Assembly: GCF_021290925.1 (NCBI RefSeq)
Contig: NZ_JAJSLX010000002.1
Location: 399,001-463,000, forward strand
Length of the DNA stretch: 64,000 nt
From: Sessilibacter corallicola
GTDB lineage: Bacteria > Pseudomonadota > Gammaproteobacteria > Pseudomonadales > Cellvibrionaceae
Reading direction: 5' to 3'
The position numbers and the translations under genes are program-made. Below the pieces are notes generated by a model. The model was not told the DNA's origin, did no database searches, and saw nothing but the letters and a program-made list of their open reading frames with translations. Below are positions 36,115 through 46,182 of the stretch, piece after piece (the stretch's first letter is position 1; each line of letters starts with the position of its first letter).

Positions 36115-36143
36115 AAACCTCACTTGAGGGCCAAGTGAGGTTT
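36115..36143 (-). terminator. Rho-independent terminator of pckA
   Basis: AAACCTCACTTG (36115-36126) pairs perfectly with CAAGTGAGGTTT (36132-36143) around a 5-base loop. Read on the minus strand the stem ends in TTT followed by ATTTATC. Confidence 0.8.
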
Positions 36144-36169
36144 GGGTGTCAATTTCTTGACGCGGGATT

Positions 36170-37732
36170 TTAGGCTTTAGGACCTGCCGCTTCAATTTCA
36201 GGGCTAACATTGAATTTCTGAATGTTTTCAGAGAACAATCCTGCTAGCTTCGCAGCGGATTCGTCATACGCAGAAGCGTCTGACCAAGCGTTGCGTGGGT
36301 TTAAGAATTTGTCTTCAACCCCTGGAATTGATGTTGGGATCTCTAAATTCATAGATTCCAAACGCTCAGTTTCTGCGCCTTCAAGAGCACCGCTCTGAAT
36401 GGCTGCCACAACTGCACGAGTCACAGGAATTGGGAAGCGAGTGCCTTCACCGTTTGCACCGCCTGCGCCGCCGGTCCAGCCGGTATTAACAAGGTAAACG
36501 TTTGCGCCGAAATCTTGAATGCGCTTCATCAGTAACTCGGCGTATTCACGAGCTGGACGAGGCATAAAAGGAGCACCAAAACAGGCAGAGAATGTCGGGT
36601 GAATACCCGCTTCTGCGCCAAGTTCGGTAGAGCCAACACGAGCTGTATAGCCAGACAAGAAGTGATAGGCCGCAGCTTCTTTACTTAAGATGGCAACAGG
36701 CGGTAGTACACCGGATACATCACAGGTCAGGAATATAACGTTTTTAGGTTCACCGGCACGGTTTTCTTCAACGCGTAATTCTACGTGCTCAAGCGGGTAC
36801 GAGCAGCGACCATTTTCGGTCAGACTGGTATCGCAGTAATCCGCAACACGAGTATCCGACGTGTGCACTACGTTTTCGACAATGGCACCAAAGCGAATGG
36901 CATCCCAGATAACAGGTTCATTTTTTTGGCTTAGGTCGATGGTTTTTGCGTAGCAACCGCCTTCCATATTGAAAACAGTTCCTTTTGCCCAACCGTGTTC
37001 GTCATCGCCAATTAGGTAGCGTTCTGGATCGGCGGAAAGGGTGGTTTTACCGGTGCCAGACAAACCGAAGAACAGACAGGTGTCACCATCTTTGCCAACG
37101 TTCGCTGAACAATGCATTGGCAGTACATCTTTTTCAGGGAGTAAAAAGTTTTGTACTGAGAACATGGATTTTTTCATTTCACCGGCATAGCGCATACCAG
37201 CAATCAATACTTTGCGTTGAGCAAAGTTAATACAAACAATCCCTTCTGAATTGGTACCGTCGCGTTCAGGTACACATTCAAAATTGGCTGCGTGAAGAAT
37301 TTTCCATTCTTCTTTACCTTTGGGATTGTAGTTATCTGTGCGGATGAACATGTTGTGAGCGAAGAGGTTGTGCCAGGCGGTTTCAGTCGTCGCAACAACA
37401 GGGATGTAGTAGTCGTTGTCTTGACCGACATGCAAGTTAGACACGTAGTTGTCTTTTGTTAGCATGTACTCTTGGACACGATCCCAAAGAAGGTCGAATT
37501 TGTCGGCAGGAAAAGGACGGTTAACCTTACCCCAATCAATTGCTTCAGAAGTTGAAGGTTCTTCAACAATGAAACGATCTGCAGGTGAGCGCCCAGTGCG
37601 CGCGCCAGTTTCTGATACAAACGCACCTGTTGCAGATAGATAACCTTCTTTGCGCAGCAGTGCTTGTTCAATGAGCAACGCTGCACCTAAATCAGTGTGC
37701 ACGGTGGCCGAGGCCCCTTCATTCTGTGTCAT
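36170..37732 (-). CDS. pckA: Phosphoenolpyruvate carboxykinase (ATP)
   Basis: A 520-residue ATP-dependent PEPCK, which converts oxaloacetate to PEP in gluconeogenesis. Motifs: [13 protein letters not shown] (substrate), the kinase-1a P-loop [11 protein letters not shown] around residue 245, metal/nucleotide residues in LIGDDEHGW and [10 protein letters not shown], and VNTGWTGG with ARAEYAEL-like sequence near the end. AGGACG precedes the ATG. Together with glcB-aceA this completes growth on acetate and fatty acids. The pckA-hslO order is conserved in gammaproteobacteria. The 5' leader may fold (37794-37823). A terminator follows. Confidence 0.97.
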   Translation of the reverse strand: MTQNEGASATVHTDLGAALLIEQALLRKEGYLSATGAFVSETGARTGRSPADRFIVEEPSTSEAIDWGKVNRPFPADKFDLLWDRVQEYMLTKDNYVSNLHVGQDNDYYIPVVATTETAWHNLFAHNMFIRTDNYNPKGKEEWKILHAANFECVPERDGTNSEGIVCINFAQRKVLIAGMRYAGEMKKSMFSVQNFLLPEKDVLPMHCSANVGKDGDTCLFFGLSGTGKTTLSADPERYLIGDDEHGWAKGTVFNMEGGCYAKTIDLSQKNEPVIWDAIRFGAIVENVVHTSDTRVADYCDTSLTENGRCSYPLEHVELRVEENRAGEPKNVIFLTCDVSGVLPPVAILSKEAAAYHFLSGYTARVGSTELGAEAGIHPTFSACFGAPFMPRPAREYAELLMKRIQDFGANVYLVNTGWTGGAGGANGEGTRFPIPVTRAVVAAIQSGALEGAETERLESMNLEIPTSIPGVEDKFLNPRNAWSDASAYDESAAKLAGLFSENIQKFNVSPEIEAAGPKA

Positions 37733-37937
37733 TATTTAATCGTCCTATGAGCATCGAGTGGCCATTGTTTTTGATTGTTAGATTTATAAGCGTCGTAGAA
37801 AGCTGGCCACATAGCCAACTACGAGCATCCATCAATTAAATTTGAGGGGTGAATAATTATGACAGAAAAGCGAAGCATAGGCGAAGTTCTGTGCAGTCGA
37901 TTTTGTCAGTTGATACTTCAATTTACATAATTAATTT

Positions 37938-38819
37938 TTAATGGAGTGTCGGCTTTTGTTGTAAAAATAATTCGGTGATATCGCTGTCATTAAAATTGTA
38001 TTGTTTTAAACAGAATTGACAGTCAATAGTAATAACGCCGAGTTCTTTTATCATTTGATTTACTTCATTTTCTCCCAGCGATAAAAGCGCTTTTGCTGAG
38101 CGTTCTCTGGAGCAACCGCACTCGAATTTAACCGGGCGACTGTCAAAGGCGCGAACCTCAAACTCATTAAATAACCGATAAATTAAAACATCTTGGTCTA
38201 AGTCCAATAATTCTTCTGGCTTAACGGTTTCAGCGAGATGATTTACGGTTTGCCAGTACTCGGCATTATCGTGCGCATTGGCAATAACTTGTTTAGGGAG
38301 TGCTTGTAAAAGCAAACCGGCGCAGCGCTGCTTTGATTGGGCAAACCAGAATCGGGTTTCTATTTGCTCAGACTGATGAAAATAATGCTCTAAACATCCG
38401 GCTAAATTATCGCTGTCTAACGGTACTATGCCTTGGTAACGTTCGCCCTGATCAGGCTCAATAATTATTGCTAAATAACCGTCAGAACCAATTAATGTTC
38501 TAATGTCCGAGGTATCGATAGCATTAAAATCCACAGACTCATCCATCCGGGCAACGGCGCGAAGAGATTTTTGATTAGAACTTTCAGCCATAATTAAATT
38601 GAGTGGGCCGCTGCCTTTCGCTTGCAGTGACAGCGTACCGTCAAACTTTAGGGTCGACGACATCAAGCTTGCTGCTGCGAGAAACTGTCCCAATAATTGT
38701 TCAATTGGCTCGGGAAAGTTTCTATTTGTAATCGCTAATTCGTAGGCTTGCTCGAGTTGAACAACTTCACCTCTAATATCAGCTTGTTCGAAAATAAAAC
38801 GTTTTTGTTGGTCAGTCAT
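37938..38819 (-). CDS. hslO: Hsp33 redox-regulated chaperone
   Basis: About 293 residues from the ATG at 38819 (MTDQQKRFIFEQADIRGEVV), the usual family start; the frame is open to 38888. The N-terminal domain includes LGQFLAAASLMSSTLKFDGTLSLQAKG. The C-terminal zinc switch has the four Cys as CGC (FECGCSRERSAKALLSLG) and CQFC. Oxidation of these Cys releases zinc and activates holdase function. It lies upstream of pckA on the same strand with 205 bases between; the hslO-pckA neighbourhood is as in E. coli and Pseudomonas. Confidence 0.95.
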   Translation of the reverse strand: MTDQQKRFIFEQADIRGEVVQLEQAYELAITNRNFPEPIEQLLGQFLAAASLMSSTLKFDGTLSLQAKGSGPLNLIMAESSNQKSLRAVARMDESVDFNAIDTSDIRTLIGSDGYLAIIIEPDQGERYQGIVPLDSDNLAGCLEHYFHQSEQIETRFWFAQSKQRCAGLLLQALPKQVIANAHDNAEYWQTVNHLAETVKPEELLDLDQDVLIYRLFNEFEVRAFDSRPVKFECGCSRERSAKALLSLGENEVNQMIKELGVITIDCQFCLKQYNFNDSDITELFLQQKPTLH

Positions 38820-38976
38820 GGCAATCTTGGCACTGATCTGTGTGTGCCGATCTAATAAGAAAATGAGTAAACCCGATGAGTGAATCACTCACCGAGTGGT
38901 TTGTCGGTCAATATGGAGGCAAAGATGGCGATTTCAATTGAGGAATGCGGAAAAGGTATTGCGTTTTAGGTAACGC

Positions 38977-39417
38977 TTATTTGCAGAATTTTTTGATCGC
39001 TTGCCTCAACTTTTCTTCGCGGCGGACGCGCTCTTCTTCGGTGATGTCGTATTGCGTTCCATCGGCGCGTTCAAAGTATACTGGGCCTTGGATTTTCTTC
39101 AGATTGGCCCGTGCAAGTGCGCAGTCTTTCTGACGGCGAGCAAATTCGCGCTGCTTTTCTTGTTTCTTTTGCGCGTCTGCGGCTTTTTCTTGTGGAGTTT
39201 CGGGAAGGAATGCGCCGTAATCGCCAGTGCCTTGGCTTTCTGTCACATTGACGGTGCCGAGTTGTTCGGTCAAGTCTTCTGACTCTCGTTCCGCTGGTTT
39301 GCGATCACTGAAGCGTACGTTGCCGTTTTCATCGACCCAGCGATAGATTTCCGCATGAGCAAGCATGAGTGGATTAACAAAGAAGAAAGTGGCAATAAGC
39401 AGAGCGAAAGTTTTCAT
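38977..39417 (-). CDS. DUF4124 domain periplasmic protein
   Basis: About 146 residues from the ATG at 39417; a TTG at 39423 is an alternative. The signal peptide ends PLMLAHA. The DUF4124 core follows directly: EIYRWVDENGNVRFSDRKP. A charged coiled region comes next (EKAADAQKKQEKQREFARRQKDC), then a small conserved block (GPVYFERADGTQYDITEEERVRRE). Two Cys (in KDCALARANL and FCK) may form a disulfide. DUF4124 proteins are common exported proteins of unknown role. It is between hslO and the protease gene, with gaps over 100 bases, so probably separate transcripts. Confidence 0.88.
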   Translation of the reverse strand: MKTFALLIATFFFVNPLMLAHAEIYRWVDENGNVRFSDRKPAERESEDLTEQLGTVNVTESQGTGDYGAFLPETPQEKAADAQKKQEKQREFARRQKDCALARANLKKIQGPVYFERADGTQYDITEEERVRREEKLRQAIKKFCK

Positions 39418-39525
39418 AGTCAATATACTTGGTTACCTGATTGACGACGAATTAATCAACCGTCGTCAATCATTTCAGCAGATCCAGGGCGTTTGTCCAG
39501 TCCACTAAGTGTATCTTCTTAGGCT

Positions 39526-41043
39526 TCAGTCTTGTACCGCTACGTTCTCAAATAATCCTTCTGAAAAAGACGCTGGCAGTCCGTACAACTCTTCAATTTC
39601 ACTTTCAGTTTTCAAGGCTTCATCGTGGTCGATGATCATTTGATAGCCTTGATCGTCAGCAATGTGGACAAAGTCGCCTGAGAAATTGCGTAGGGTTTGC
39701 GCAAAATCATTGAAGTTTTTAACCGGTTCACCATTGATGGAATGAATAATCCAGTTGCTCCAGTTGTGATAGCCCAAATTTACATCAGCTGCCAAAACTT
39801 TGAGTGCTACGATCAGTTCCTGGCGCTGTGGGGTCGACCAGACACCGCGAGAGTACAGGAATTCCACTGGCGCTTGATTGTGCCAATCACGCCCCCAGCG
39901 TTTGATTAGGTTCATGTTCAAAGGCACAAATACCACGCCGCCATAGACGAGATAGCGTGGGCGCTGATCGTATTGCGGACCCAATACCAAGCTTCGATTC
40001 GCACTGTTAAGTTCTGCGGCTGATTGTATCTTTACGGTCTCTCCGTTGCGTGAAACCACCAGATTCAGTTCGTCGCCGGGGTGCATATTATCGACAATGA
40101 ATTTGAAGTTGGAGCGGAGGTCTTCATCCAGTTTGATGGTTTGATCGTCTGCTATTTGGTAACCATTGATCGACAACAGTATGTCTTGCTCCAGTAACTC
40201 GCCGGACAGCACGCTGTCTTCGAACACTTTGGTGACCAAAATACCATTGTCGTCTTCCGACAAACCATGAGCACGCTTACTCGCAGGCCCTTCTAAGCCT
40301 TGGGTTCTGAATCCGAGGGCTGGAACACCGTGGTATTGACCGTCCTCAGCGTCTTTTAATACGTGATTGATCACTGGTGGTGGCACAAAATAACCGAGGT
40401 TCTCAGCACGGCCACCGGCATTTGCTTGCATGACGACACCGACAATGCGGTTGTCTACGATAACTGGTCCGCCGCTGTTGCCTGGGTTTATCGCGGCATC
40501 AATTTGGCCTGCTAACAGAAAGCTGCCTGCGTGGGCGTAACGTTGGTGCTCCACGCGCGATAGAATTCCTCGTGTGATGCTCAGGGTTTGTCCGCCAAAA
40601 GGGAATCCGAAAACCGAGACTTCTGTGAGCGGCTCAGGCATCTTGCCGATTCTAAGAGGGTTCAAACCGTCGAAAAATGTGGCGTCCTCAACACTCAAAA
40701 TGGCGAGGTCGGCTTCGTGGGAAACGAATTCAACGTTGGCTAGGTACTTTTTCGGGTCGTTGTGCTTCTGCACTTGCAGATAGCGGGCATCGGCTACTAC
40801 ATGGGCGTTTGTAAGTATTCGCTTACCTTTGATGACCGCGCCAGAGCCACTGGTTTGCTCAAGGTTTAATAATCGCCACGGAGTGAAATAGTCCGGTGCA
40901 GCACGGGTTGTGTGAATTTTGATGACTGCTTGTTTTAAACGTTGAAGTGCTTTTACATCTTTGGAAACTTCATCAGCCTGTACGGTGAAAGATATCCAAT
41001 ACAAGGCGAGTAGGCATATGAGCAATCGATTCAGTATTTGCAT
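39526..41043 (-). CDS. Deg/HtrA-like trypsin protease with PDZ domains
   Basis: About 505 residues from the ATG at 41043, where a signal peptide starts (LNRLLICLLALYWISFTVQA). The trypsin fold has the triad His81 (LTNAHVV), Asp112 (EADLAIL) and Ser190 (INPGNSGGP). A PDZ-like domain covers ~residues 250-350 (GILVTKVFEDSVLSGELLEQDILLSINGYQI), with a second degenerate one near the C-terminus (WIIHSINGEPVKNFNDF). The layout recalls plant/bacterial DEG9-type proteases more than DegP or DegS. Periplasmic quality control is the likely role. Confidence 0.88.
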   Translation of the reverse strand: MQILNRLLICLLALYWISFTVQADEVSKDVKALQRLKQAVIKIHTTRAAPDYFTPWRLLNLEQTSGSGAVIKGKRILTNAHVVADARYLQVQKHNDPKKYLANVEFVSHEADLAILSVEDATFFDGLNPLRIGKMPEPLTEVSVFGFPFGGQTLSITRGILSRVEHQRYAHAGSFLLAGQIDAAINPGNSGGPVIVDNRIVGVVMQANAGGRAENLGYFVPPPVINHVLKDAEDGQYHGVPALGFRTQGLEGPASKRAHGLSEDDNGILVTKVFEDSVLSGELLEQDILLSINGYQIADDQTIKLDEDLRSNFKFIVDNMHPGDELNLVVSRNGETVKIQSAAELNSANRSLVLGPQYDQRPRYLVYGGVVFVPLNMNLIKRWGRDWHNQAPVEFLYSRGVWSTPQRQELIVALKVLAADVNLGYHNWSNWIIHSINGEPVKNFNDFAQTLRNFSGDFVHIADDQGYQMIIDHDEALKTESEIEELYGLPASFSEGLFENVAVQD

Positions 41044-41271
41044 AAGACCATTTCTAGTTTGATTGTCTATTGTTTGACTGTCTATTGAAGGTATCAAGAA
41101 GCCACTGATTGATCTTGAGATTAATCAGGGTCTCCTATAACGACATTTTAGACCCTAGAATCCTGGGAAGTGGCAACTCAAGTTATTTCAAAACTGTAAC
41201 ATTTATTCATCTGGCTTCTGTTCATCGACGTCGAGAAGAATTATTCCTCATAAGGGTGGTGTTCTGGTTTT

Positions 41272-41667
41272 CTATTCAGGCGCATCCGGCTCTCTGCGCT
41301 TAAATCGATGGATCTGTCGGCGCTGCTTTTTATTGGGCCGGTTTTCGTGAAGAATCTGCATGATTCCGCCAGCCTTGCGTTGAGCCTGAGCGTTTTCTCG
41401 TTGGCTAATGCTGTGTTCTGTCTCTTGATACAAAAGCCGTGCCTCTGGTGCCCCTCGCCGCTTGTCTGACAGAGCTTGAACGACAATTTCCATTTTGTCC
41501 CAACCTTGCTGAATTGTTAGGTGTAATCCTACGGTGAGTTCTTTGCTGGCTTTTACGCGGTGGCCGTCGCAATGCACTTTGCCTCCCTCAATGGCTTGTT
41601 TCGCCAGATTTCGGGTCTTGAAGAAACGTGCAGCCCACAGCCATTTATCTATTCGAACTTTTTCCAT
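41272..41667 (-). CDS. hslR: Heat shock protein 15 (S4 domain RNA-binding)
   Basis: About 131 residues from the ATG at 41667. The S4 domain is clear: RIDKWLWAARFFKTRNLAKQAIEGGKVHCDGHRVKAS. It is followed by the Hsp15-specific tail with basic clusters (ENRPNKKQRRQIHRFKR). Hsp15 binds free 50S subunits carrying a nascent chain after premature dissociation. In E. coli hslR lies between yrfG and hslO. Here hslO is about 2.4 kb downstream, but yrfG is 9 kb away, separated by a glycosyltransferase cluster. Confidence 0.93.
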   Translation of the reverse strand: MEKVRIDKWLWAARFFKTRNLAKQAIEGGKVHCDGHRVKASKELTVGLHLTIQQGWDKMEIVVQALSDKRRGAPEARLLYQETEHSISQRENAQAQRKAGGIMQILHENRPNKKQRRQIHRFKRREPDAPE

Positions 41668-41951
41668 CAACGTCGGTTGTCCATTAATGCGATTGGTCTC
41701 TTTTGAGTGATCCGTACTTATTGCGTACTTCTTCTTGAGTGATTAGTAGCGGGATAACTGTATGATTGGAAATAGTGTCACGAAATTCAATTTTGTTCAC
41801 GTTCCGTTGCATTCTAACGGTGCCGCATTGGCGCGTTTTTCGGAGTCCGTAAAGTTGACGGTAGTGCTCAAAAATAGACAGTGAATGGTTTGTTTCAACA
41901 ATAAGGCTACTGAAACTATCGTGAAGTCTATACAATGCTCGCCGTTTTGAA

Positions 41952-43091
41952 ATGGTTATTGAGACGGCGAAAGCTTTGCGAATAGTACAAATTTTACCGG
42001 AGTTAAACTCCGGAGGTGTGGAGCGCGGAACGGTAGAGTTTGCGCACTATTTGACTGAAAATGGTCACGATTCTCACGTGATTTCTGCCGGTGGCCGATT
42101 GGTGTCTCAACTCACCAGCGAAGGCAGTGTTCATCACACGATGCCCGTGCACAAGAAGCGCCTTTCCAGCTTCTTCCAGATTCGTCCTCTCCAACGTCAG
42201 TTGGAATTGATTCAGCCCGATATCATTCATGTACGCTCCAGGATTCCCGCTTGGTTAACCTGGTTTGCTTTAAAATCGTGGAAGAATTCACCCAAACCAG
42301 GTTTGGTATCGACGTTTCATGGTTTGTATTCTGTGAGTCGTTACAGTGAAATTATGGGCGCTGGTGCCGGGGTTATTGCTGTTTCCCATTATGTGAAAGA
42401 CTATATCGGTAACAATTACCCGCGTATCGATCTCGATAAAGTCACTGTGATTCACCGCGGTGTCGATACAGATCGATTCAACCCCGAATTTGTCGCTGAC
42501 GATAACTGGCGTAACACGCTGTTTTCTCAGTACCCACAATTGAAAGATAAACCGCTCATTTTGATGCCCGGTCGCCTGAGTCGTTGGAAGGGACATCATC
42601 AATTTATTGATTTAATGGGTCGACTACAGCATCAGGGAGTCCAAGCTCACGGCGTCGTTGTGGGTGGGCCGACTCCCGGAAAAGAAGATTACGAAGCCGA
42701 AATCAAACAGCTGGTTGTCGATAAAGGCTTAGCTGCTGATGTTACCTTTTTAGGTCATCGCGGTGATATTCAACAGCTGTATTCCATCAGTGATGTGGTT
42801 TGCAATCTTTCGCAAAGGCCTGAACCTTTTGGTCGAACCGTCACCGAAGCTTTGGCGATGAATGTGCCAGTAGTCGCATACGATGAGGCTGGACCTGGCG
42901 AATCTTTGTCAGCGTGTTTTCCCGAAGGTTTGGTGGTGAAAGGGGATGATATTGGGCTGGCGAATACCGTTGCCAAATTGTTAGCGTCCGATCATTCTCA
43001 TTCAATACAGCTGCCTCATGAATTTACCCTGCTAGCACAAGCAGAAGCGACGGTTGATGTTTATCGTCAAGTGCTCAATGGCCGTAGTTGA
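41952..43091 (+). CDS. Glycosyltransferase family 4
   Basis: A 379-residue GT-B enzyme. The N-terminal Rossmann half starts IVQILPELNSGGVERGTVEFAHYL, a typical GT4 opening. The C-terminal nucleotide-sugar half has LMPGRLSRWKGHHQFIDLM, VTFLGHRGDI and the acidic motif EPFGRTVTEALAMNVPVVA. No ribosome site stands out at the ATG; a TTG a few codons later has a purine-rich stretch upstream. First gene of the rightward surface-glycan cluster. Donor and acceptor sugars are unknown; core oligosaccharide or capsule assembly is likely. Confidence 0.9.
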   Translation: MVIETAKALRIVQILPELNSGGVERGTVEFAHYLTENGHDSHVISAGGRLVSQLTSEGSVHHTMPVHKKRLSSFFQIRPLQRQLELIQPDIIHVRSRIPAWLTWFALKSWKNSPKPGLVSTFHGLYSVSRYSEIMGAGAGVIAVSHYVKDYIGNNYPRIDLDKVTVIHRGVDTDRFNPEFVADDNWRNTLFSQYPQLKDKPLILMPGRLSRWKGHHQFIDLMGRLQHQGVQAHGVVVGGPTPGKEDYEAEIKQLVVDKGLAADVTFLGHRGDIQQLYSISDVVCNLSQRPEPFGRTVTEALAMNVPVVAYDEAGPGESLSACFPEGLVVKGDDIGLANTVAKLLASDHSHSIQLPHEFTLLAQAEATVDVYRQVLNGRS

Positions 43092-43241
43092 ATGCCCGAG
43101 AATAGGCATTTATCAGTCAGTTTGCTTGGGTGATTTGAACCTTATATATTGAACAGATTTTAATGGCAGTACTCATTGACGGATTCATGCAATTGCAAAT
43201 TCGTAAACTGCTTTAGATTATTTTTTAAGAAATTCAGATTT

Positions 43242-44261
43242 ATGCGCATTCTTCACGTTGCTCATCAACAGCTACGCAAATACGGACATAATCGAGTCAG
43301 CTGGGGGCAGAAACTTTATTTTGGCTTGATCCGCAATAACCACTGTGTGCAAAGTTTCAGTGATCGAGATGTCGCGGCTTTTGAGGCTCCCTTAGGTATT
43401 CGAGATTTGGGTAAAAAGAAGGCAAATGCGCGGTTATTGCAAACCGTTGAAGCCTTTGAGCCCGATCTTATGATTGTGGGTCACTGCGATATTATCGCTA
43501 ATGAAACCCTTGAAGCAGCTCGCGCCATTAATCCAAATTTAATTATTGCAGGTTGCAATAATGATCCACTATTTGTTCCTGAGAACGTCGATAAAATAAA
43601 AACTCGCGTTCAAGTTGTGGATTCAATGTTTGTTTCGACCGGTGTGAAGGAGCTCGGCCTGTTTAAAGGCGCTAGAGCGAAACTTTGGCACATGCCCAAT
43701 CCGGTGGATACGTCGATCGAAACCTTTGATGCCTCAGCAAGTACGTCTTTGCCCACCGATCTAATTTTTTGCAGCAAAGAAACCTCCTACACCGAACGAG
43801 GCCGTTGGGTGGAAGATTTACAAACGCAATTACCGAAAGCAATTAACTTTAAAACACCAGGCAGTTTTGGTCAGCCGGGTGTTTGGGGGCGCGATTACGA
43901 TCGTGCACTGTCCCAAAGTAAGATGGGATTAAATCTGAACCGTCAGGAAGGTTTGCACTGGTATTCATCGGCTCGAATGGCACAACTGGTGGGCAATGGT
44001 TTGTTGACCTTTACTCACGAAGGTGGTCAATTTGATGAATTATTGCCGCCGGAATCATTGGTGTATTTTTCTGATTACGACGATCTTAAAAATAAAGTTG
44101 TGGAGTTTCACCAAGACGACGCTAAACGGCGCTACTGGGCGTCACGAGGCAGAGAGTTTTTTCACCGAGAAATCAATTCAACTTTGTACGCCCAATACAT
44201 TGTTGAGGCGGCGATGGGCTTACCGTTCAGCCATGCCTACGTTTGGGCTGAGAATCCTTAA
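43242..44261 (+). CDS. Glycosyltransferase (CgeB/GT-B-like)
   Basis: About 339 residues from the ATG at 43242 (MRILHVAHQQLRKYGHNRVSWGQKL); the frame continues upstream to 43176 but with non-family sequence. The N-terminal half contains FEPDLMIVGHCDIIANETLEAAR. The C-terminal half has SQSKMGLNLNRQEGLHWYSSARMAQLVGNG and LPPESLVYFSDYDDL, matching the CgeB/glycosyl-transferase 1-2 group. It ends in TAATG, where its stop overlaps the ATG of the YrbL-like gene, so the two are coupled. Probably adds a sugar to the lipopolysaccharide core. Confidence 0.82.
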   Translation: MRILHVAHQQLRKYGHNRVSWGQKLYFGLIRNNHCVQSFSDRDVAAFEAPLGIRDLGKKKANARLLQTVEAFEPDLMIVGHCDIIANETLEAARAINPNLIIAGCNNDPLFVPENVDKIKTRVQVVDSMFVSTGVKELGLFKGARAKLWHMPNPVDTSIETFDASASTSLPTDLIFCSKETSYTERGRWVEDLQTQLPKAINFKTPGSFGQPGVWGRDYDRALSQSKMGLNLNRQEGLHWYSSARMAQLVGNGLLTFTHEGGQFDELLPPESLVYFSDYDDLKNKVVEFHQDDAKRRYWASRGREFFHREINSTLYAQYIVEAAMGLPFSHAYVWAENP

Positions 44262-44956
44262 TGATTAATTTAGGCACTGAATCGCAAGCGTTTGCCCGTG
44301 GAGGTAATCGTTTGTGCTTTTTTGATCCTAGCGATTCAAAACGTTGTATCAAAGTTTTGCGACCTGATCGTGATCCATTAACGAAAAGGGCACAGCGAGG
44401 CTTTCCCAGAAATTTAAAACCTTTGCGTTATTTTGACGATAATCGAGAAGAGTTTTTGGTCTATCAACAGATTGAAAAGTCCGTTGGTGAGAGTGCGTTT
44501 GAACTTATTCCGCGCGGCTTTGGTTTTGTCGATACCAACTACGGTCGTGGGCTAGTCAGTGAAATTATTACTGACAGTGACGACAAGATATCGATTTCTC
44601 TAAAACAATACGTTTGGACTCAAGGCATAACCGATGAGCTTAATTCTGCCCTTGATCGGTTTAAACGCCGTTGGTCCGAATTAGGCATGCCGTCACGTAA
44701 TTTACTGCTTCACAATATTGTTGTTCAACAAGACGGCGGCGTCATTAAACGTCTGGTGGTTATTGATGGCTTGGGTTGGTCAGATTTATTTCCGTTGGCT
44801 TACTGGATACCGTCTATTGCTCGTAAAAAAGCCAAACGCAAAGTAGGGCGTTTGCCGGAATCGATCAATGAGCTTATCGAGAAGAAAACGCTGGGGAAAG
44901 ATTGGGGGTATCACGGTTGGCTCGACGACAGTAAGCGAGAGGTTCCCCCTAATTAG
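44261..44956 (+). CDS. YrbL-family kinase-like protein
   Basis: A 231-residue protein of the PhoP-regulatory-network YrbL family: FARGGNRLCFFDPSDSKRCIKVLRPDRDP, EFLVYQQIEKSV, GLVSEIITDSDDKIS and NLLLHNIVV followed by VVIDGLGWSDLFPLAYW. The pattern (Gly-rich start, Lys in CIKV, HNI/VIDG) is that of a kinase-like fold, comparable to small-molecule or sugar kinases; catalysis is unproven. The ATG overlaps the previous stop. Similar proteins occur within lipopolysaccharide core clusters, where a core-phosphorylating role is plausible. Confidence 0.88.
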   Translation: MINLGTESQAFARGGNRLCFFDPSDSKRCIKVLRPDRDPLTKRAQRGFPRNLKPLRYFDDNREEFLVYQQIEKSVGESAFELIPRGFGFVDTNYGRGLVSEIITDSDDKISISLKQYVWTQGITDELNSALDRFKRRWSELGMPSRNLLLHNIVVQQDGGVIKRLVVIDGLGWSDLFPLAYWIPSIARKKAKRKVGRLPESINELIEKKTLGKDWGYHGWLDDSKREVPPN

Positions 44957-45142
44957 ATCGATGCTCAGATAACTATTGTGAGTCAATATAAGATTCGATC
45001 GTGAAAAATAGTCAGTTTGTTTTTTGATTCGAAGAATAAGACTGAGCAAATTAAATTGCCGCTTTTTATGAACGCTTTTAAAAAATCAAAAAGCCGGTTG
45101 CTGTCATCGTGATTAGTGAGTGTACAGAGTTAGAGAATAGAT

Positions 45143-46180
45143 ATGCCGAATGACTTAAAAATTGCGTCAGTTTTAGCCGGAGCCAATGTGGGCGGTGCTG
45201 AAACTTTCTACACACGATTTTCTTGCCGATTGCATCAGCGTGATGCTGCCGATGTCAGAGTGTTCACTCGAAAAAACGAACTCAGAGAAGCTGAATTTAG
45301 TAAGTACAATGTGAATACCGAGTTTTTTCGATTCGGTGGCAAATTGCATTTCTTAGATCATTTGCGTTATCAAAAAGCACTCAAAAAGTTTGACCCCAGT
45401 GTTGTTATTACATTTATGAACCGGGCAACACAGCTGACTCCGGCGAGCCAGCGTTACAAACTTGTTGGTCGTTTGGGGCACTACTACGACTATAAATACT
45501 ATCGCCATTGTGATCATTGGGTGGGCATTACCAAGGGTATTTGCGATCATTTAATTCGCGGCGGAATGCCTGCTAAAAATATTGTTCACATTCCTAATTT
45601 TGTGGATGAATCTGACTGTGAGGCTATCGACCGAAGCAGTTTTTCAACACCACCAGATCAACCCATTATCCTCGGGTTGGGTCGTCTTCACGTGAATAAA
45701 GCGTTCGATACCTTGTTACCTGCATTTGCAAAATTGGCTACTGGCACCTTGTGGATTGCCGGAGAGGGGCCTGAACGCGAGAATTTAACTACCCAAGCTG
45801 AAAGCCTTGGAATATTAGACCGAGTTCGTTTTTTAGGTTGGCGCACGGACGTTAATTCACTGTTAAAAGCGGCGGATTTATTTGTGTGCTCATCGCGCAG
45901 CGAAGGTCTTGGCAGTATTTTATTGGAAGCTTGGTACAACGGTTGCCCGATGGTGTCGGCAAAGTCTGAAGGACCAAGTGAATTGATTTCGCACGGAGAA
46001 ACTGGTTTGTTGTGCGAAATCGATGATGTGGATGTGATGAGTCAGCATATGAAAACAGTATTGGAAGATAATCAACTCGCTGAATCATTAATTGCCAACG
46101 GCACCAAAGAATATCAGACGAAATACAGTGAGAAAATCGTCATTGATCGTTACTTAGAATTTTTTAATGAGATTGCGTAA
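45143..46180 (+). CDS. Glycosyltransferase family 4
   Basis: A 345-residue GT-B enzyme. It opens with IASVLAGANVGGAETFYTRFSCRL. The donor half has ILGLGRLHVNKAFDTLLPAF, LWIAGEGPERENLTTQA, VRFLGWRTDVNSLLKAADLFV and SRSEGLGSILLEAWYNGCPMVSA, with the acidic EX7E-type motif. A GAGAA site precedes the ATG. The next gene starts 2 bases after its stop. Part of the surface-glycan cluster; linkage unknown. Confidence 0.92.
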   Translation: MPNDLKIASVLAGANVGGAETFYTRFSCRLHQRDAADVRVFTRKNELREAEFSKYNVNTEFFRFGGKLHFLDHLRYQKALKKFDPSVVITFMNRATQLTPASQRYKLVGRLGHYYDYKYYRHCDHWVGITKGICDHLIRGGMPAKNIVHIPNFVDESDCEAIDRSSFSTPPDQPIILGLGRLHVNKAFDTLLPAFAKLATGTLWIAGEGPERENLTTQAESLGILDRVRFLGWRTDVNSLLKAADLFVCSSRSEGLGSILLEAWYNGCPMVSAKSEGPSELISHGETGLLCEIDDVDVMSQHMKTVLEDNQLAESLIANGTKEYQTKYSEKIVIDRYLEFFNEIA

Positions 46181-46182
46181 AG

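Noticed and set aside
41684-41935. 83-residue minus-strand ORF between hslR and the first glycosyltransferase
   Set aside because: No ribosome site, no recognisable domain and unremarkable composition; it simply fills the divergent promoter region.
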